This document shows positions 62,332-64,000 of a stretch of DNA of 64,000 bases, piece after piece. Source of the DNA: JAGLOK01 sp963677605 (GTDB lineage: Bacteria; Bacillota; Clostridia; Christensenellales; UMGS416). The first letter of the stretch is position 1. Every line of letters begins with the position of its first letter. The position numbers were made by a program, and so were the translations under genes. The DNA lies in assembly GCA_963677605.2 (NCBI GenBank), contig CAXXDX010000002.1:248001-312000 (forward strand), given 5' to 3'. The notes under the pieces were generated by a model, which saw only the letters and a program-made list of their open reading frames with translations, ran no database searches and was not told the DNA's origin.

Positions 62332-63807
62332 TCAGAACTGGAAGTAGATGAACTGCGCTGTCGTGTCGCTCAGTGCAAACTTAAATATTATAATAAGCGA
62401 TAGGATGATGTAAACGCTCCATCTGAATACAACGTTTTTGCCGCTGAACACTTCATACGGATTCTTACCTTTTTCGCGTATCACCCACATTATTGCCATA
62501 AGTATCAGTCCGAATAAAAGAGGCACAACAACGCTCATGAAATGAAGTCCGACGTCATTTCTTACCATGTTGAGATATGAGGGACTTGCCCAACTGCCTA
62601 TGCCGGAAAACAGATGCCCGACAATATAGAACGCATCGTCAATCGAGTTTGCGCGGAAGAATATCCACGCAAAACATACAATTGCAAATATTATTATCAT
62701 GTCGAAGGTTCTTTTAAGCTTTGGCATTTTAGGCATTATCTCATAATTTTTCTTTCTGAAAAGATGCGCAACAGCATCTTCAATCACACGAAGGAATCCG
62801 TGTATCGCGCCCCACAGTACAAATGTCCAGTTTGCGCCATGCCAAAGTCCGCTTAAAAGGAACGTAATGAACACATTGAAATATCTGCGTACCTTGCCCA
62901 CTCTGTTTCCGCCCAGCGGAATGTAAACATAATCTCTGAACCATGTGGAAAGAGATATGTGCCATCTTGCCCAGAAATCTTTTATGGACACCGCGAAATA
63001 CGGCTGCCTGAAGTTTTCCATAATCTCGATTCCCATAATCTGCGCGCAGCCTATAGCGATATTAGTATATCCCGCGAAATCGCAGTATATCTGGAGGGCA
63101 AAACCTAGAGTCGCTATTATAAACGCAAGACCGCCGAAGTTGTGAGGCGAGTTATAAACATTGTTTACGACAACCGCCACAGTATCTGCTATAACAATCT
63201 TTTGGAAAAACCCCCACAGCATCCTCTGAAGACCGCCTCTGGCTCTGTCATATTCAAAGATATGCTTTGTCTTAAGCTGGGGCAAAAGCCTGTCTGAACG
63301 CTCTATTGGCCCTGCCACAAGCTGCGGGAAATATGAAACATAGAGCGCAAAGTATCCGATGTGTCTCTCAGCCTTCCTTTTTCCCTTGTATACATCTATC
63401 GTGTAGCTTAATGTCTGGAATGTATAAAATGATATTCCCATCGGAAGAAGCAGAGAGAAGTTATTTACAGGATTGTCCTTTCCCCATCCGCTCAATATAT
63501 TGGTTATGGTTTCATTCAGGAAGTTAAAATATTTAAACACAAACAGAAGACCGAGGTTTACTGCAAGACTTACAAAAAGATATGCTTTTTTTCTGTTCTG
63601 ATTTTCGGTTTTGTCCATCAGAAGAGACATGAAGTAGTCAATAAGCGTGGACGCAATAATTAAGATTATGTACTCCGCGCGCCAGGCCATATAAAATACA
63701 TAGCTTGAAACAAGCAGCATCATCCATCTGAATCTGTGCGGAAGCGCAAAGTACAATAGGATTACTATCGGAAAAAATATTATAAATTCATATGAGTTAA
63801 ACAGCAT
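62332..63807 (-). CDS. MBOAT-family O-acyltransferase (AlgI/DltB-like)
   Basis: A 491-residue membrane protein with about eleven helices. The catalytic His is in LLSGLWHGANWTFVLWG; WFRDYVYIPLGGNRVG and CDFAGYTNIAIG are further family motifs. It moves acyl groups, usually acetyl, across the membrane to a surface polysaccharide, helped by an SGNH partner encoded just upstream. Length is normal for AlgI-type. Confidence 0.92.
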   Translation of the reverse strand: MLFNSYEFIIFFPIVILLYFALPHRFRWMMLLVSSYVFYMAWRAEYIILIIASTLIDYFMSLLMDKTENQNRKKAYLFVSLAVNLGLLFVFKYFNFLNETITNILSGWGKDNPVNNFSLLLPMGISFYTFQTLSYTIDVYKGKRKAERHIGYFALYVSYFPQLVAGPIERSDRLLPQLKTKHIFEYDRARGGLQRMLWGFFQKIVIADTVAVVVNNVYNSPHNFGGLAFIIATLGFALQIYCDFAGYTNIAIGCAQIMGIEIMENFRQPYFAVSIKDFWARWHISLSTWFRDYVYIPLGGNRVGKVRRYFNVFITFLLSGLWHGANWTFVLWGAIHGFLRVIEDAVAHLFRKKNYEIMPKMPKLKRTFDMIIIFAIVCFAWIFFRANSIDDAFYIVGHLFSGIGSWASPSYLNMVRNDVGLHFMSVVVPLLFGLILMAIMWVIREKGKNPYEVFSGKNVVFRWSVYIILSLIIIFKFALSDTTAQFIYFQF

Positions 63808-63831
63808 CAGCTCTTCTCCTAAATCTATCTA

Positions 63832-64000
63832 TCATCTTAAATACCCTTCTTCAAAAGCTCTGCTTAAAATTTCCGCGGAAAACAGCTTCTGTCCCTGTCG
63901 GTTTAAATGGTCATCATCATAAAAAAGATAAATGTCTCCTGAGTACTTTTCGTCATGGGAATAATCCCAATACGGAACGTCATATTCTTCCGACACATCA
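63832..64000 (-). CDS. Partial DltD/AlgJ-like SGNH protein (C-terminal end)
   Basis: The last 55 codons of a gene that continues beyond the window. The end has YLFYDDDHLNRQGQKLFS, the Asp-x-x-His block of SGNH/AlgJ-DltD partners of MBOAT enzymes. It stops 24 bases before the MBOAT start, so both form an O-acetylation pair. Confidence 0.7.
   Translation of the reverse strand, partial: DVSEEYDVPYWDYSHDEKYSGDIYLFYDDDHLNRQGQKLFSAEILSRAFEEGYLR

Overview
The window looks like a chromosome segment of an anaerobic, low-GC Gram-positive bacterium of the class Clostridia. Supporting signs are AT-rich sigma-A promoters with TTGACA boxes, strong AGGAGG-type ribosome sites, lipobox lipoproteins, a YesM/YesN two-component pair, Tn4451-type mobilisation genes and acetate-kinase/CoA-transferase metabolism. 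No species can be named from sequence alone.

Positions 1 to about 14,720 are a mobile island. On the minus strand it carries parA with a frameshifted parB, a large serine recombinase, a TnpW-like protein, a MobV relaxase, a RepA-like ATPase and a small sigma-like HTH protein. The promoter at the head of this series overlaps a LexA-like box, and terminator-like hairpins sit between the modules. A 1.5 kb gene-free stretch (6,595-8,096) holds a pMV158-like oriT hairpin, a predicted three-way-junction structure and copies of an iteron-like repeat that also occurs near the RepA gene. The cargo, on the plus strand and very AT-rich, is a compact class II lanthipeptide locus: precursor, LanM, a flavodoxin-type reductase and an ABC exporter. 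An XRE regulator plus a membrane protein follow on the minus strand. A fragment resembling the 3' end of tRNA-Ser, with its terminator (14,708-14,750), may mark the island's right edge.

Positions 14,800-23,800 hold four cyclic-di-GMP proteins around a short glycogen phosphorylase. Positions 23,900-36,700 are a long minus-strand catabolic region: thiolase, a frameshifted SDR reductase, a KAS III-like enzyme, a branched-chain-type ABC importer (LivHMGFJ), a CoA-transferase, an alpha/beta hydrolase, a TetR regulator and acetate kinase. It looks built to import an organic acid, activate it with CoA and cleave it to acetyl-CoA, but the substrate is unknown. LivG carries an unusual coiled-coil extension of about 215 residues.

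Positions 37,000-43,350 form a nucleotide-amino-sugar and glycosyltransferase operon with an Arn-like layout. Positions 43,700-51,700 are an extracytoplasmic sulfur (or selenium) module: a four-domain and a two-domain rhodanese lipoprotein, a thioredoxin-reductase fusion, a two-gene YeeE-type permease, two TusA proteins, a divergent LysR regulator and a DASS-family transporter. Positions 51,800-60,000 hold a sugar ABC importer lacking its ATPase, the divergent YesM/YesN pair, an esterase-like hydrolase and a second acetate kinase. The right end has a DtxR-like iron regulator, a GT-C membrane protein and an MBOAT O-acyltransferase followed by a truncated SGNH/DltD-like gene.

The strongest candidate for something undescribed is the lanthipeptide locus. 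Its precursor has 11 Ser/Thr but only two Cys (a C-terminal CC) in the core region, it is paired with a putative reductase, and no leader protease is encoded nearby. The rhodanese/YeeE/TusA module and the LivG fusion come next.
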